Shown here: positions 8,222 to 15,171 of the stretch, piece after piece
How the letters are laid out: each line of letters opens with the position of its first letter
How positions within the stretch are numbered: the stretch's first letter is position 1
Source of the DNA: an uncultured Ignavibacteria bacterium
GTDB lineage: Bacteria > Bacteroidota > Ignavibacteria > Tepidaquicellales > Tepidaquicellaceae
DNA length: 20,865 nucleotides
Reading direction: 5' to 3'
NCBI GenBank assembly: GCA_937974175.1
Contig: CALJIG010000110.1
Span: 1 to 20,865 of the forward strand
Program-made: the position numbers and the translations under genes
Notes under the pieces: model-generated
The model's input: the letters and a program-made list of their open reading frames with translations, nothing else
Database searches by the model: none
Told to the model about the DNA's origin: nothing

Positions 8222-8240
8222 TTTAATTTTATCACCGCAT

Positions 8241-8798
8241 TTGGCAAATATCACAGAAAATATTTCCGATACTGATTTAATTAATGCATGCAAGTCAGGG
8301 GATCCGCTTGCATTCAAATCCCTATATGAAAAATATTCGGGTCGTGTTTATGCATTAGCTTTAAGGATGTGCTGTAATAATGATATTGCAGATGATCTGA
8401 CTCAGGAAGTTTTTATTAAAGTATGGGAAAGTATCAGTTCTTTTAAAGGTGACTCAGCTTTTTATTCGTGGCTTCACAGAATATGCATTAACTGTTTTCT
8501 TATGAAGCTTCGCACGGATAAAAATTATGAGAAAAAAATAGGCGATAGCTTTAACAACTCAGAGGGGAATGTACTAATGCTAGCTTATACAAAAGATGAC
8601 TTCTCCCTTGATATGGAGAAAGCCATCCAAAAGCTTCCCTCGCAGGCAAAACTGATTTTTATTTTATTTGAAATAGAAGGTTACAAACATAAAGAAATCT
8701 CGCAGATGCTTAATATAGAAGAGGGCACATCAAAAGCCCACTTACATAGAGCAAGAAAAATTTTAAGGGAAAATCTAATTGAAAAAGATAAGATTTGA
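8241..8798 (+). CDS. ECF-type RNA polymerase sigma factor
   Basis: This 185-residue sigma-70 family protein has only regions 2 and 4. Region 2 spans about 22-90: AFKSLYEKYSGRVYALALRM, then DDLTQEVFIKVWESI, which binds the core enzyme and the -10 element. Region 4 spans about 126-177: AIQKLPSQAKLIF, then KHKEISQMLNIEEGTSKAHLHRARKIL, a helix-turn-helix for the -35 element. The start is TTG; no other in-frame start exists before Met43, which would lose part of region 2. It is the first gene of a likely operon: 40 nt to the NTF2-like gene and then 28 nt to the anti-sigma gene. Its activity is presumably held in check by the 9368-11155 product. Confidence 0.92.
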   Translation: MANITENISDTDLINACKSGDPLAFKSLYEKYSGRVYALALRMCCNNDIADDLTQEVFIKVWESISSFKGDSAFYSWLHRICINCFLMKLRTDKNYEKKIGDSFNNSEGNVLMLAYTKDDFSLDMEKAIQKLPSQAKLIFILFEIEGYKHKEISQMLNIEEGTSKAHLHRARKILRENLIEKDKI

Positions 8799-8838
8799 CT
8801 AAATCATTTTATACAAACGCTTTACTTAAAACCCTAAT

Positions 8839-9339
8839 TTGAAAAAGTACCTTTTAATTATTGCAACAATTGTTTCCTTGTTCACTAATGGACATTTGTT
8901 TGCTCAAACCGAAACTTCGTCAGAATTGTATATCGCGATGAAAACAAATGACAGCCTTTTGTTTAATGTCGGCTTTAATAACTGTGATATAAGTCAGTTT
9001 GAAAATTTACTTAGTGATAATTTTGAATTTTACCATGATAAGTCAGGAATAACAGATTCAAAAATTTTATTTATTTCAAGCTTTAGAGACGGGATTTGTA
9101 AAATGGCTTATAAGCCAAGGAGAGAATTGCTGGAAGGTTCTTTGCAAGTGTACCCGCTTAAAAAAGACGGAGTTTTATATGGAGCAATTCAAACCGGCGA
9201 ACATTCATTTTTTGAAAGGAGAAAAGATGAGACAGAATATCCAACGAGTTCTGCTAAGTTTACAAATATTTGGCTGCTTGAAAACGGGAAATGGAAACTA
9301 AGCCGGGTTTTAAGTTACGACCATGTACTTTCAAAATAA
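8839..9339 (+). CDS. Exported NTF2-like / DUF4440 (SnoaL-superfamily) protein
   Basis: This 166-residue protein has a clear signal peptide (KKYLLIIATIVSLF, cleavage near LFAQ, residue 23), so it acts in the periplasm or outside. The mature part reads like the DUF4440 cone fold: an initial helix (SELYIAMKTNDSLLFNVGF), CDISQFENLLSDNFEFYHD, and the closing strands FTNIWLLENGKWKLSRVLSYDH. The fold usually binds a small hydrophobic ligand or serves as a scaffold; the ligand here is unknown. The start is TTG, directly followed by the Lys-Lys of the signal peptide. It sits between the ECF sigma factor and its anti-sigma factor, so a role in signal perception for that pair is a reasonable inference. 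Confidence 0.75.
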   Translation: MKKYLLIIATIVSLFTNGHLFAQTETSSELYIAMKTNDSLLFNVGFNNCDISQFENLLSDNFEFYHDKSGITDSKILFISSFRDGICKMAYKPRRELLEGSLQVYPLKKDGVLYGAIQTGEHSFFERRKDETEYPTSSAKFTNIWLLENGKWKLSRVLSYDHVLSK

Positions 9340-9367
9340 TTTAAACGAATATTAAATTTTAATAAAA

Positions 9368-11155
9368 ATGAACTGCTCTCACGTTCAGGAATATTTCGAT
9401 GATTTTTATAGTAACGAATTAGATTATAACACAAAGGATTTAATTCAAAATCATCTTATTGATTGCAAAGACTGCGCATCGGAATACTCTGCATTTATTC
9501 TTTTAAAAGACAGAGCGGCTTCTTTGAAAAAAGAAATTACCCCGCCGAAACAAATTTTTGAAAATATCGAAAAAGAAATAAACCAAGTAAAAGGTAGAAT
9601 GAGCAACGATATCAAAATAACACCTCTCTCGAATAATATCCTTACAATAGATTTTCAGGAAGACAAAAAAGAATTTACTTCTTCCAAACAATCAAGTTTT
9701 ATGGCAAAGAACTGGTACTGGTTTGCATCTGCCGCAGTAATTCTGCTTATTGTTTCAGTAGCTCTTATCAGTTATTCATCTAAAAATGTTTTTTCAGTTG
9801 AGGAAATGTCTAACTGGAAATTAATCAGCCTGAAAGGCGGAGCATTTGTTAACGGAGTAAAATCTGATAAAGTAAATATCGGCGACTGGATTCAAACAGA
9901 TTCAGTCTCATCAGTGATTCTAAAAATTGCAAATGTCGGTGATGTAAGCATTGAGCCTAATACAAAAGTCAGATTTATTCAGTCAGACGGAAATATTAGC
10001 AGGATAGAGGTTCTTTACGGAACTGTAAATGCTTCGACATCACAGGCAGATAAATTTGTTCTTCAGGCAAGCAATATGAGAGTGCAGGATAAAGGCGGGT
10101 CTTATTCATTCAAAGTAGATGATAAAGGAAACGGAGTTATCTACGTAAATAACGGAGTTGCAAATGTTGAATCAGGAAATAAATCAGCCGTTGTTACCGA
10201 CGGGAAATTCTGCTTGTATAAACCGGAGTATGGTATAGGTGTTCCTTTCAGAAAAGATGCAAAGCCGGAATTTCAGGATGCATTATTCCAGTATGATTTT
10301 AATAACGGAGGCGCGCCTTCGATTTATTATGCAATGGCAAATGCAGGACCGGAAGATTATGCATCACTGGTAAATCTTATTCCGAGAGTCGATAATCAGA
10401 CAAAATACTTAGTTTTGAATAAGCTGGGAAAACTTGCTCCGCAAATGATGCCTACAATAAATATAGACAGTCTTGATGATTATGATGATGAGAATATTGA
10501 AAAATCTCTGAAAGATTATCACGGTAAAGTAAAAGTTCAGATGCAGTTTGATAAAGCAGAACTTGAAAAAGAAATGCAGGAGCTTGCAAAAGACCTTGCC
10601 GATATGAGAATAAGCATAAAGATTGACGGCAAAAAAATGGCAGATGATATAAGAAGGGAAATGAAAAATCTTCAGATAGAAATTCAGGATATGAATGAAA
10701 ATTTTTCTGATACAAATGAATATTATTATGACTATAAAAATTTTGATAAGGAACAGTTCAATAAAGATATGGAAAAGATGAAGATTGAGCTTAAAGAAAA
10801 TCTTGGCAAGATGAGCATTGAGTTAAAAAATAATGAGGCTGAGTGGAAGAAGAATGCAGAAGAATGGAAAAAATACGGAGAAGAGTGGAAGAAGTACGGT
10901 GAAGAAATGAAGAAAAATTTAGCTCCGGAAAATTTTAATTTCAATTTTAACTTTGATTCACTTAATATAAAAATTGAAGGACTTGAAGATCTTGAAAAGC
11001 TTGAGGACTTACAAGGTCTTGAAGAAATGAAAATTGATACGACAAACGGAAATTATAAATTTTATTTTAAATTTGATGATAATAAATACAAGAAGAATAA
11101 AAAAGATAAAGATGATGAAGATGAAAAAGATGACGATGAAACTGAAGAGATATAA
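9368..11155 (+). CDS. Membrane anti-sigma factor: zinc finger, TM, FecR-like domain, C-terminal coiled coil
   Basis: This 595-residue partner protein of the ECF sigma factor at 8241 starts with a cytoplasmic anti-sigma zinc-finger domain, HLIDCKDC (His29, Cys33, Cys36, with Cys3/His5 near the N-terminus), in about residues 1-55. One transmembrane helix spans about 116-137 (WYWFASAAVILLIVSVALI). A FecR-like beta domain follows outside the membrane (about 150-290: GGAFVNG, GDWIQTD, VEVLYGTV-like and RVQDKGGSYSFKV). The last 200 residues are highly charged and probably coiled-coil, with heptad units EEWKKYG at 491-517 and an Asp/Glu/Lys-rich end. The C-terminal extension is much longer than in ordinary anti-sigma factors. 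It is likely a regulated-proteolysis substrate. Gene order and domain order together make the anti-sigma call solid; what it senses is unknown. Confidence 0.85.
   Translation: MNCSHVQEYFDDFYSNELDYNTKDLIQNHLIDCKDCASEYSAFILLKDRAASLKKEITPPKQIFENIEKEINQVKGRMSNDIKITPLSNNILTIDFQEDKKEFTSSKQSSFMAKNWYWFASAAVILLIVSVALISYSSKNVFSVEEMSNWKLISLKGGAFVNGVKSDKVNIGDWIQTDSVSSVILKIANVGDVSIEPNTKVRFIQSDGNISRIEVLYGTVNASTSQADKFVLQASNMRVQDKGGSYSFKVDDKGNGVIYVNNGVANVESGNKSAVVTDGKFCLYKPEYGIGVPFRKDAKPEFQDALFQYDFNNGGAPSIYYAMANAGPEDYASLVNLIPRVDNQTKYLVLNKLGKLAPQMMPTINIDSLDDYDDENIEKSLKDYHGKVKVQMQFDKAELEKEMQELAKDLADMRISIKIDGKKMADDIRREMKNLQIEIQDMNENFSDTNEYYYDYKNFDKEQFNKDMEKMKIELKENLGKMSIELKNNEAEWKKNAEEWKKYGEEWKKYGEEMKKNLAPENFNFNFNFDSLNIKIEGLEDLEKLEDLQGLEEMKIDTTNGNYKFYFKFDDNKYKKNKKDKDDEDEKDDDETEEI
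10838..10918 (+). repeat. 21-bp tandem coding repeat (heptad EEWKKYG)
   Basis: Four near-identical 21-nt units encode AEWKKNA, EEWKKYG, EEWKKYG and EEMKKN. The units differ mainly at third codon positions, so the repeat is conserved as protein sequence. It lies within the coiled-coil tail of the anti-sigma factor. Confidence 0.75.
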
Positions 11156-11183
11156 CTCGTAAATCAATTTAATTTGTTTCTTG

Positions 11184-11219
11184 AAATCCGTTGCAGAATA
11201 ATCTGTAACGGATTTTTTA
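11184..11219 (+). terminator. Intrinsic terminator closing the first sigma operon
   Basis: AAATCCGTT (11184-11192) pairs with AACGGATTT (11207-11215). An inner GCAGA/TCTGT stem encloses an ATAA loop, giving 14 pairs in all, and a T run follows. It lies 28 nt after the anti-sigma stop codon. Confidence 0.88.
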
Positions 11220-11501
11220 TTTCCATTACATAGACAATGAACTATACTATGACGAATTTGTCAATTAAAGTTTGCAAATGTGCTAATTATGTCGCGGAAT
11301 TGATTTTTCTTTTGGTATAAGAATTGTGCTATTATGTAGAAGAGTAAAAATAATTCAGGGGATGATAAATTCTTCAGATATTAACTTCAAATTATCCCGA
11401 AAATTTCTCAATTTTAATTCATTTTGCAATAAAAATTAAAATTAGATTTACATTACTTCACTTAAAATAGCCTTCCATTAAATTCAAATAATAGGTAATT
11501 T
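11220..11501. other. Long AT-rich leader upstream of the second ECF sigma gene
   Basis: These 282 nt contain no open frame worth calling. A ten-base A/T-only inverted repeat (11410-11419 with 11434-11443) is the only structure noticed. No convincing TTTG/TAnnTTTG pair was found. Promoter elements recognised by the ECF factor itself may be here but were not identified. Confidence 0.4.
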
Positions 11502-12215
11502 ATGTACGAGATTAAAAACTCTTATTATAATTTGAAATCTACACGTTCTACAACAATCGACCCGGAAAAAGATGATTATTCCGATAATTCTGAAAATGAA
11601 TTAGATGAATTTTCTGAAGCTGACCAAAATGAACTTTCCAAAGAAGAACTACAAAAGCTAAGAGAAGAGTTTAATAAAGAGGCAATGCCTCACATGAAGC
11701 TTCTTCATAACTATGCTTACCGCATGACAAATAATCAGCTTGATGCAGATGATTTAGTTCAGGAGACATACTTACGCGCATTCAGATTTTTTCATAAGTT
11801 TGAACGCGGAACTAATTGTAAAGCATGGCTGTTTAGAATCATGAAGAATTTATACATCAACAACTACCGCAAAGCTCAGAAGGAGCCGGGTAAAGTTGAC
11901 TATGAAGAAGTAGAAAACTTTTTTGACAGCATACGTTCAGAGAAAATTGATTCCAATGATTTACAGCAAAAAGTTTTTTCGAACTTATTAGACGATGAAT
12001 TGTTAATAGCATTAAACTCACTTCAGGATGATTTTAAAACTGTGGTGATACTCTGTGACCTTGAAGGTTTAAGCTATGAAGAAATTGCTGAATTCTTAAA
12101 TTGCCCGGTAGGCACTGTAAGAAGCAGACTTCACAGAGGAAGAAAATTATTGCAGATGAAACTTGCTGATTATGCGCGCAACAAAGGATACGATGTCGAT
12201 AATAATTTAATGTAA
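11502..12215 (+). CDS. ECF sigma factor, SigR-like (ECF12-type)
   Basis: This 237-residue sigma factor closely follows the SigR/RpoE-like oxidative-stress group. Region 2 (about 60-125) reads EAMPHMKLLHNYAYRMT, DADDLVQETYLRAFRFFHKF, GTNCKAWLFRIMKNLYINNYRK. Region 4 (about 165-220) reads ALNSLQDDFKTVVILCDLEG, SYEEIAEFLNCPVGTVRSRLHRGRKLL. It carries an additional acidic N-terminal extension of about 55 residues (rich in Asp, Glu, Ser) not usual in the group. Region 2 begins at about residue 60, so starting at Met62 would still leave a complete sigma factor, but the upstream ATG is preferred because the extension is a long open frame. The next gene is a membrane anti-sigma factor, 121 nt downstream. 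Classic SigR is paired with a soluble zinc anti-sigma RsrA, so the membrane partner here is a variation. Group assignment is from memory of family motifs. Confidence 0.92.
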   Translation: MYEIKNSYYNLKSTRSTTIDPEKDDYSDNSENELDEFSEADQNELSKEELQKLREEFNKEAMPHMKLLHNYAYRMTNNQLDADDLVQETYLRAFRFFHKFERGTNCKAWLFRIMKNLYINNYRKAQKEPGKVDYEEVENFFDSIRSEKIDSNDLQQKVFSNLLDDELLIALNSLQDDFKTVVILCDLEGLSYEEIAEFLNCPVGTVRSRLHRGRKLLQMKLADYARNKGYDVDNNLM

Positions 12216-12336
12216 TACTTTTACAATGTAGTACCATTACACCAGAGCAGGCAATACCTTATAAAATATACATTCAATTTTTAAAACAAAATTTTAAAAT
12301 CAAATTCAAATTATTATTTGAACTAAATTTTACTTA

Positions 12337-13212
12337 ATGGCTACATTTACTGAGCAGCAACTCGAGCTCCTGACTGACTATGTGGGAAATCGTCTTTCAG
12401 GTGAAGAGTTAAATCAGGTAGAGAGTTTAATAAACTCTAACCCTGATTACAAAGCGCGTTACATATTGGAAAAATCCACGGTAGAACTTTTTTCATCACG
12501 ACTGAAAAATATCGAAACGCCTTTATACGTTTACCAGAACATCAATAAAGGAATTGATGAGTTTATATCATCAAGAACTTCTACCCAAAAAGTAACTGCC
12601 ACCCCGCAATACAATATTCCACAGGTTTCAATTCAAAGCAAAGTCAATCTCAGCGCGCCATCACGCAAGTACTATTATGCTGCGGGTACATTAGCTGTTA
12701 TATTAGTTGTGTTTTTTGTTTACAGCTATTATCTGAATAATGCCGTGCCTAAGGATAAAAATTTTATTGAAATTTCCAGAAGTATTTTCGATAAAGTTGA
12801 TGCAGGTGAAGTAAAGCTTCAGTATGCAACTAACAACCCTGTTGAACTTGCAAATTTTTTCAAGGATAAAGTTGACTTCAATGTTTTTATTCCTGATATC
12901 AAAGATGCGGAATTAGTCGGAGGGGTGTATAATGAAATCAACGGGCAAAAGCTTGTTCACTTCGTTCACAAGTGCGGAAATAAATTGATTTATACAATGG
13001 AAGGCTGTATGAAAGATGTTATGAAGGATGATAAATTAGTTCTTCCTGACCACCATAAAGTTGATATACAAAAAGGACAGAACTGGACACCGTGCGCGCC
13101 TGTTGAAGGCGATAACATCGTTGTATGGTACAGAGACGGAGTTGTATGTTCATCAGTTTCAAAAATTGCTCCGCAGCAGATTGCCTCGGTTCTTACAAGC
13201 TATAAAAAATAA
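12337..13212 (+). CDS. Membrane anti-sigma factor with four periplasmic cysteines
   Basis: This 291-residue protein has a short cytoplasmic helical domain (about 1-80: FTEQQLELLTDYVGNRLSGEEL, then ESLINSNPDYKARY, a typical anti-sigma opening). One transmembrane helix follows (about 113-132), then a periplasmic domain of about 155 residues. That domain contains FFKDKVDFNVFIPD and AELVGGVYNEINGQKLVHFVHKC, a pattern I associate with the periplasmic part of several anti-sigma factors. All four cysteines (213, 224, 253, 271) are outside the membrane, together with His208, His211, His239 and His240. The cytosolic half has no HxxxCxxC zinc motif. It follows the SigR-like sigma gene and precedes the TlpA-like gene by 24 nt. 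Periplasmic thiol or metal sensing is inferred. Confidence 0.8.
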   Translation: MATFTEQQLELLTDYVGNRLSGEELNQVESLINSNPDYKARYILEKSTVELFSSRLKNIETPLYVYQNINKGIDEFISSRTSTQKVTATPQYNIPQVSIQSKVNLSAPSRKYYYAAGTLAVILVVFFVYSYYLNNAVPKDKNFIEISRSIFDKVDAGEVKLQYATNNPVELANFFKDKVDFNVFIPDIKDAELVGGVYNEINGQKLVHFVHKCGNKLIYTMEGCMKDVMKDDKLVLPDHHKVDIQKGQNWTPCAPVEGDNIVVWYRDGVVCSSVSKIAPQQIASVLTSYKK

Positions 13213-13236
13213 TCTAATTTAATTATTTATATTAAA

Positions 13237-13854
13237 ATGAAAAAAAATATTTTAATCGCCTTTGCATTAGTTCTTTCAATAGCAGTTTATTCGTGCGGAA
13301 AAAAAGATGAAAAGGTAACAGAAACCAAAAAAGATAACACTCCAACACCAACACAAACAACGGGCACAACTCAAACAAAAGCAGCTTCATATTATACAGT
13401 ATCATCAGTCACAGGCTCTTCATCAAAGAACGTTGCTCCTAATTTTACTTGGGAAGAGAACGGCAAAAAAATGTCTATGGCTGACTTGAAAGGAAACGTT
13501 GTACTTGTAAATCTTTGGGCTACCTGGTGCGGACCTTGCAAAAAAGAAATTCCTGACCTTTCAAAAATTTCTCAGGATATGAAAGATAAGAATTTCAAAA
13601 TGATAGGCGTGAATGTATTTCAGAATCCGAAATCACAATCAATCGGAGATTTCTTAAGCTCTAACCCTATTCCTTATACAATTTTAGACGCAGGCGAAGA
13701 TTTTGTAAAAGCATTTTCCGATGCAACAAAGTCAGATATAGAAGCTGTACCTACAACATTTGTTGTTGATAAAAAAGGTAACATAGTTGAAACAATTGTC
13801 GGCGCAAGAGATGAAGAAACTTTCAAAACCACAATCAATAAATACCTGAACTGA
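13237..13854 (+). CDS. TlpA/ResA-like thioredoxin-fold lipoprotein
   Basis: This 205-residue protein is an envelope thiol-disulfide oxidoreductase anchored by lipid. A lipoprotein signal peptide ends in the lipobox VYSC (Cys20), followed by a Thr/Lys-rich linker (21-50). The thioredoxin domain starts near residue 63 with APNFTWEENGKKMSMADLKGNVVLVNLWATWCGPC. The active site is Cys98-Gly-Pro-Cys101, and the cis-proline is Pro172 in EAVPTTFVV. Length and layout match the TlpA/ResA group, which keep periplasmic cysteines reduced. It is the third gene of the SigR-like unit, 24 nt after the cysteine-bearing anti-sigma factor, so that protein is a candidate substrate. A terminator lies downstream. 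Confidence 0.9.
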   Translation: MKKNILIAFALVLSIAVYSCGKKDEKVTETKKDNTPTPTQTTGTTQTKAASYYTVSSVTGSSSKNVAPNFTWEENGKKMSMADLKGNVVLVNLWATWCGPCKKEIPDLSKISQDMKDKNFKMIGVNVFQNPKSQSIGDFLSSNPIPYTILDAGEDFVKAFSDATKSDIEAVPTTFVVDKKGNIVETIVGARDEETFKTTINKYLN

Positions 13855-13868
13855 TTTTTATATTTACG

Positions 13869-13902
13869 AAGCCGGTGTTAAAATTTTAACTCCGGCTTTT
13901 TT
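13869..13902 (+). terminator. Terminator after the TlpA-like gene
   Basis: AAGCCGG (13869-13875) pairs with CCGGCTT (13892-13898) around an AT-rich inner stem (GTTAAAA/TTTTAAC), and a T tract follows. It ends only about 20 nt before the dxr start codon. Confidence 0.88.
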
Positions 13903-13920
13903 ATTTTAACCCCGTGATAG

Positions 13921-15096
13921 TTGAATAATACCAATCTTTCCTGTTTATCAATATTGGGCTCAACCGGCTCTATCGGATGTAATACTCTCAAGGTTGTAAA
14001 AAATCTTAACGAAAATAATTTTCCCGTAAAGGTAAAATATCTTTCCACCAATTCACAAATTGATTTGCTTGCCGGGCAGGTAAGGGAATTTAATCCTGAT
14101 GCAATTGTAATTACTAATAAGGATAAAGCAAAAGAGTTTAAAGAAAAATATTCACAGGAAAAATTTTTCAGTAAATTAGAAATTTTATCAGGAACGGAAG
14201 GGCTTGAAGAGATTTCAAAACGCGATGATTACGATACACTCGTATGCGCATTAGTAGGCTTTGCCGGGCTTTCACCTGTAATCAACGCAATCAAATCAAA
14301 AAAGAAAATTGCTCTTGCCAATAAGGAAACACTTGTTGTAGCAGGCAGTATTGTTAATCAGCTTTTAAAAGAATTCAAAACAGATTTGCTCCCAATAGAC
14401 AGCGAGCACTCTGCCATACTTCAATGTCTGCTTGGTGAAAAAGATAATGCAATTTCCAAAATCATTCTTACTGCCTCCGGCGGACCATTCAGAACTAAGT
14501 CGTATGAAGAGATGCAGAAAGCAACCATAGAAGATGCATTGAACCATCCTAACTGGAAAATGGGAACGAAGATTACAATCGATTCTGCAACGATGATGAA
14601 TAAAGGATTGGAAGTAATAGAAGCAAAATGGCTTTTTGATTTGCCGATTGAAAAAATAGAAGTGGTTTTTCATCCGCAATCGATAATTCATTCGATGGTT
14701 GAGTTTGAAGATTCGTCAATTAAAGCACAGATGGGAATACCTGATATGAAAATCCCGATTCAGTTTGCTTTGACGTATCCGAAAAGAGTAAGGGCTGACT
14801 TTCCTAAGATGGATTTCAGGAATTATCCTTCACTAACATTTGAAGAGCCTGATTATAAAAAATTTGAATGCCTTCAGATTGCATTCGATGTTCTTAAAGA
14901 AGGAAAAACTTATCCCGTTGTAATGAATGCTGCTAATGAAGCAGCCATAGATAGTTTTCTTAACGGGAAAATAAAATTTACAGATATACCAAAACATATT
15001 CGTAAATGTCTTGATGCGCATAACGCAGTTACGGCCTTTACTTTAGAAGATATATTCGAAATTGACCGAAAAACGCGCGAAATTCTCGTAACCTAA
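13921..15096 (+). CDS. dxr: 1-deoxy-D-xylulose 5-phosphate reductoisomerase
   Basis: Dxr converts DXP to 2-C-methyl-D-erythritol 4-phosphate with NADPH, the first committed step of the MEP isoprenoid pathway. The 391-residue protein is of normal length. The NADPH loop GSTGSIG lies at 13-19; LANKETLVVAG (132-142) follows. The metal ligands are Asp160 and Glu162 in PIDSEHSA and Glu231 in NKGLEVIEAKWLF; HPQSIIHSMVEF (251-262) is the flexible lid region. The start is TTG: a TAG codon lies immediately upstream in frame and the nucleotide loop begins at residue 13, so no ATG can serve. The gene sits directly after the preceding terminator, leaving almost no room for its own promoter. rseP follows at 75 nt, a pairing seen in many bacteria. 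Confidence 0.95.
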   Translation: MNNTNLSCLSILGSTGSIGCNTLKVVKNLNENNFPVKVKYLSTNSQIDLLAGQVREFNPDAIVITNKDKAKEFKEKYSQEKFFSKLEILSGTEGLEEISKRDDYDTLVCALVGFAGLSPVINAIKSKKKIALANKETLVVAGSIVNQLLKEFKTDLLPIDSEHSAILQCLLGEKDNAISKIILTASGGPFRTKSYEEMQKATIEDALNHPNWKMGTKITIDSATMMNKGLEVIEAKWLFDLPIEKIEVVFHPQSIIHSMVEFEDSSIKAQMGIPDMKIPIQFALTYPKRVRADFPKMDFRNYPSLTFEEPDYKKFECLQIAFDVLKEGKTYPVVMNAANEAAIDSFLNGKIKFTDIPKHIRKCLDAHNAVTAFTLEDIFEIDRKTREILVT

Positions 15097-15171
15097 ACGT
15101 GCTCTTTTGAATATCTTTTCAACTTTAAATTTTGTACTTTTTTAATTGTTTTATTTGTTTTTACAAAAATT

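Noticed and set aside
11296..11330. SigR-type autoregulated promoter (GGAAT, spacer, GTT) upstream of the second sigma gene
   Set aside because: GGAAT is present, but no GTT sits at the expected 18-nt spacing.
14365..14691. 108-codon minus-strand frame inside dxr
   Set aside because: Antisense to conserved catalytic segments of dxr; aromatic-rich, low-plausibility protein with no promoter.
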